21,347 nucleotides of DNA. Source: Haplosporangium gracile (lineage: Eukaryota; Mortierellomycota; Mortierellomycetes; Mortierellales; Mortierellaceae). Each line of letters starts with the position of its first letter. Within the stretch, counting starts at the first letter, position 1. Of the stretch, positions 20,801-21,347 are shown piece after piece. Under the pieces are notes generated by a model. That model worked only from the letters and a program-made list of their open reading frames with translations, was not told where the DNA came from and searched no databases. The stretch covers positions 24,116-45,462 of the forward strand of contig JAAAUF010000247.1 of the NCBI GenBank assembly GCA_015499985.1, given 5' to 3'. A program made the position numbers and the translations under genes.

Positions 20801-21058
20801 CCTGTAGAGGTTGTCGCCTCGCAGCATAGGGATAAACACGTTCCGGTACTGAATCCGCGTCACTCCCGGGAAACAGTTTGTGATGTCCCCCCAGATGACA
20901 TAAAGGTCATTCGTGATCGGATGTCGGACCACGGGGATTAGGATGTGCTCCTGCTGTGAATCGCCGCTGCTACCGCTGCCGTAGCTGTCTGGGTCGCAGA
21001 ATGCCTGGAAGTGGGTGGTGGGACTTCCTTCGAGGAGGAGGAGGTCTGTTGTAGTCAT
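17833..21058 (-). CDS. Copy C: two-exon paralogue, 1043 aa up to a late frameshift
   Basis: Exons 21058-20802 and 20707-17833 join in phase 2 (LY-R-VKP), giving 1043 aa. Residues 1-104 form the N-terminal module with HFQAF, EHILIPVVRH, LYVIWGDITNCFP and YHPGIVLDVVY. Residues about 105-298 are a low-complexity linker: poly-Ser, an Asp/Glu-rich stretch, EQSAEQPAEQP, and six Lys-Glu-Glu repeats (about 260-277). The HSRLLFFLP motif (326-334), LYYLCDC (359-365) and VGDYMMGVLEMLKYGVYVD follow, then the DLYPFRTSEGDV region and a leucine-rich C-terminal part. Relative to copy B a net loss of four bases just after PRLTHLQVS shifts the frame and gives a TGA stop; the remaining about 150 residues are intact in the next frame (17836-17378). 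It is either a truncated protein, a young pseudogene or a sequencing error. No signal peptide or catalytic motif is seen. Function unknown. Confidence 0.75.
20134..20194. repeat. 9-nt Lys-Glu-Glu minisatellite in the copy C linker
   Basis: Six perfect copies of TTTTCCTCC on the plus strand (20141-20194) encode KEE repeats in the gene sense. Perfect identity between units indicates recent expansion. The tract is absent from the B linker. Confidence 0.9.
20318..20352. repeat. 12-nt linker repeat (copy C)
   Basis: About three imperfect 12-nt units of the GGCTGTTCTGCT type encode EQSAEQPAEQP in the gene sense. This is the short counterpart of the longer tract in copy B (14233-14367) and of the STEQ tract in copy A. 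Confidence 0.7.
20621..20638. repeat. Trinucleotide repeat encoding poly-Ser (copy C)
   Basis: Five GAC units and one GAT on the plus strand overlap a TCG repeat in the gene sense and encode a run of six Ser shortly after the YHPGIVLDVVYRKKS motif. It marks the start of the disordered linker. Confidence 0.75.
20708..20801 (-). other. Intron of copy C (94 nt)
   Basis: The donor is CTCTACAG|GTACTA and the acceptor AAATTTAG|GGTGAAG, with a branch-site-like CTCTAAC about 18 nt before the acceptor. Phase 2, splitting the same Arg codon as in copy B. A long A run lies in the middle in the gene sense. Exon borders match copy B while the intron interior does not, as expected for a conserved intron position with free drift inside. 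Confidence 0.88.
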
Positions 21059-21347
21059 TCCGTAAAGAGAGCTCTCGTTGGGCTGTTGGTGAGGTTGTTC
21101 TTGAGTGTGTGGGAGAGAGCAAATGTACGTGTGTGAAAGATTTACTCTGTAGGGCTGTGAGGAAGTGGCTTATTTTTGTCAATAACAGAAATATTGTTAT
21201 GCAAATGCCTGATAATTGACACAGAAATGAAATCTGCTCGTAGGTCTAAATTTTTTCTAGTGGTACTAAGACGGTGCATTACGGGGGTCGTTCCAGATCT
21301 AAAGGGCAGCCCAGAAACGCTTGCACAGTCTGGATTCCAGAGAACCA
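21059..21347 (-). promoter_or_regulatory. Probable 5' leader and promoter of copy C
   Basis: In the gene sense the 130 nt before the ATG are CT- and CA-rich (for example TTTGCTCTCTCCCACACAC), the usual look of a fungal 5' leader, and the start context is TTTACGGAATGA. Further upstream the sequence is A/T-rich (21180-21255) and then mixed to the window edge. No classical TATA box or other gene is recognised. Confidence 0.4.

Overview
The window looks like nuclear DNA of a filamentous fungus, most likely an early-diverging (zygomycete-type) one. Two genes have short spliceosomal introns with GT/AG ends and CTAAC-type branch sites. The two large genes encode a modular protein architecture that I recall, from memory only, as hugely expanded in Mortierellomycotina (Mortierella, Linnemannia, Lobosporangium): an N-terminal module ending in a 'YHPGIVLDVV'-type motif, a charged low-complexity linker, a domain with 'HSRxxxFLP' and 'CDC' motifs, and a long leucine-rich C-terminal region. 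The lineage and family assignment are inferences; no database search was possible.

Layout. Positions 1 to about 9330 hold no gene I can support. This stretch is made of alternating purine-rich and pyrimidine-rich blocks, GA and poly-A/T tracts, a 16-nt purine minisatellite, a G-quadruplex-like run and two small tandem duplications. The open frames there are low-complexity products of the skewed composition. Positions 9331 to 21058 are a head-to-tail array of four copies of one gene, all on the minus strand: copy C (17378-21058, intact until a late frameshift), copy D (15272-17054, wrecked by deletions, stops and frameshifts), copy B (11434-15139, intact, two exons, 1184 aa) and copy A (9331-11177, wrecked). 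The gaps between copies are only about 130 to 325 nt. Each copy begins with a short exon (about 230-260 nt). In B and C a phase-2 intron (151 and 94 nt) interrupts the N-terminal module at the same codon, and a very long second exon follows.

How the genes relate. This is a birth-and-death array: two long copies alternate with two decayed ones. Copies differ most in the linker, where 12-nt, 9-nt and 3-nt in-frame minisatellites give Gln/Pro/Ala/Glu, Lys-Glu-Glu and poly-Ser tracts. No enzymatic signature was recognised. The architecture (signature module, flexible linker, leucine-rich region) and clustered turnover would fit an intracellular recognition or allorecognition-type repertoire, but that is speculation.
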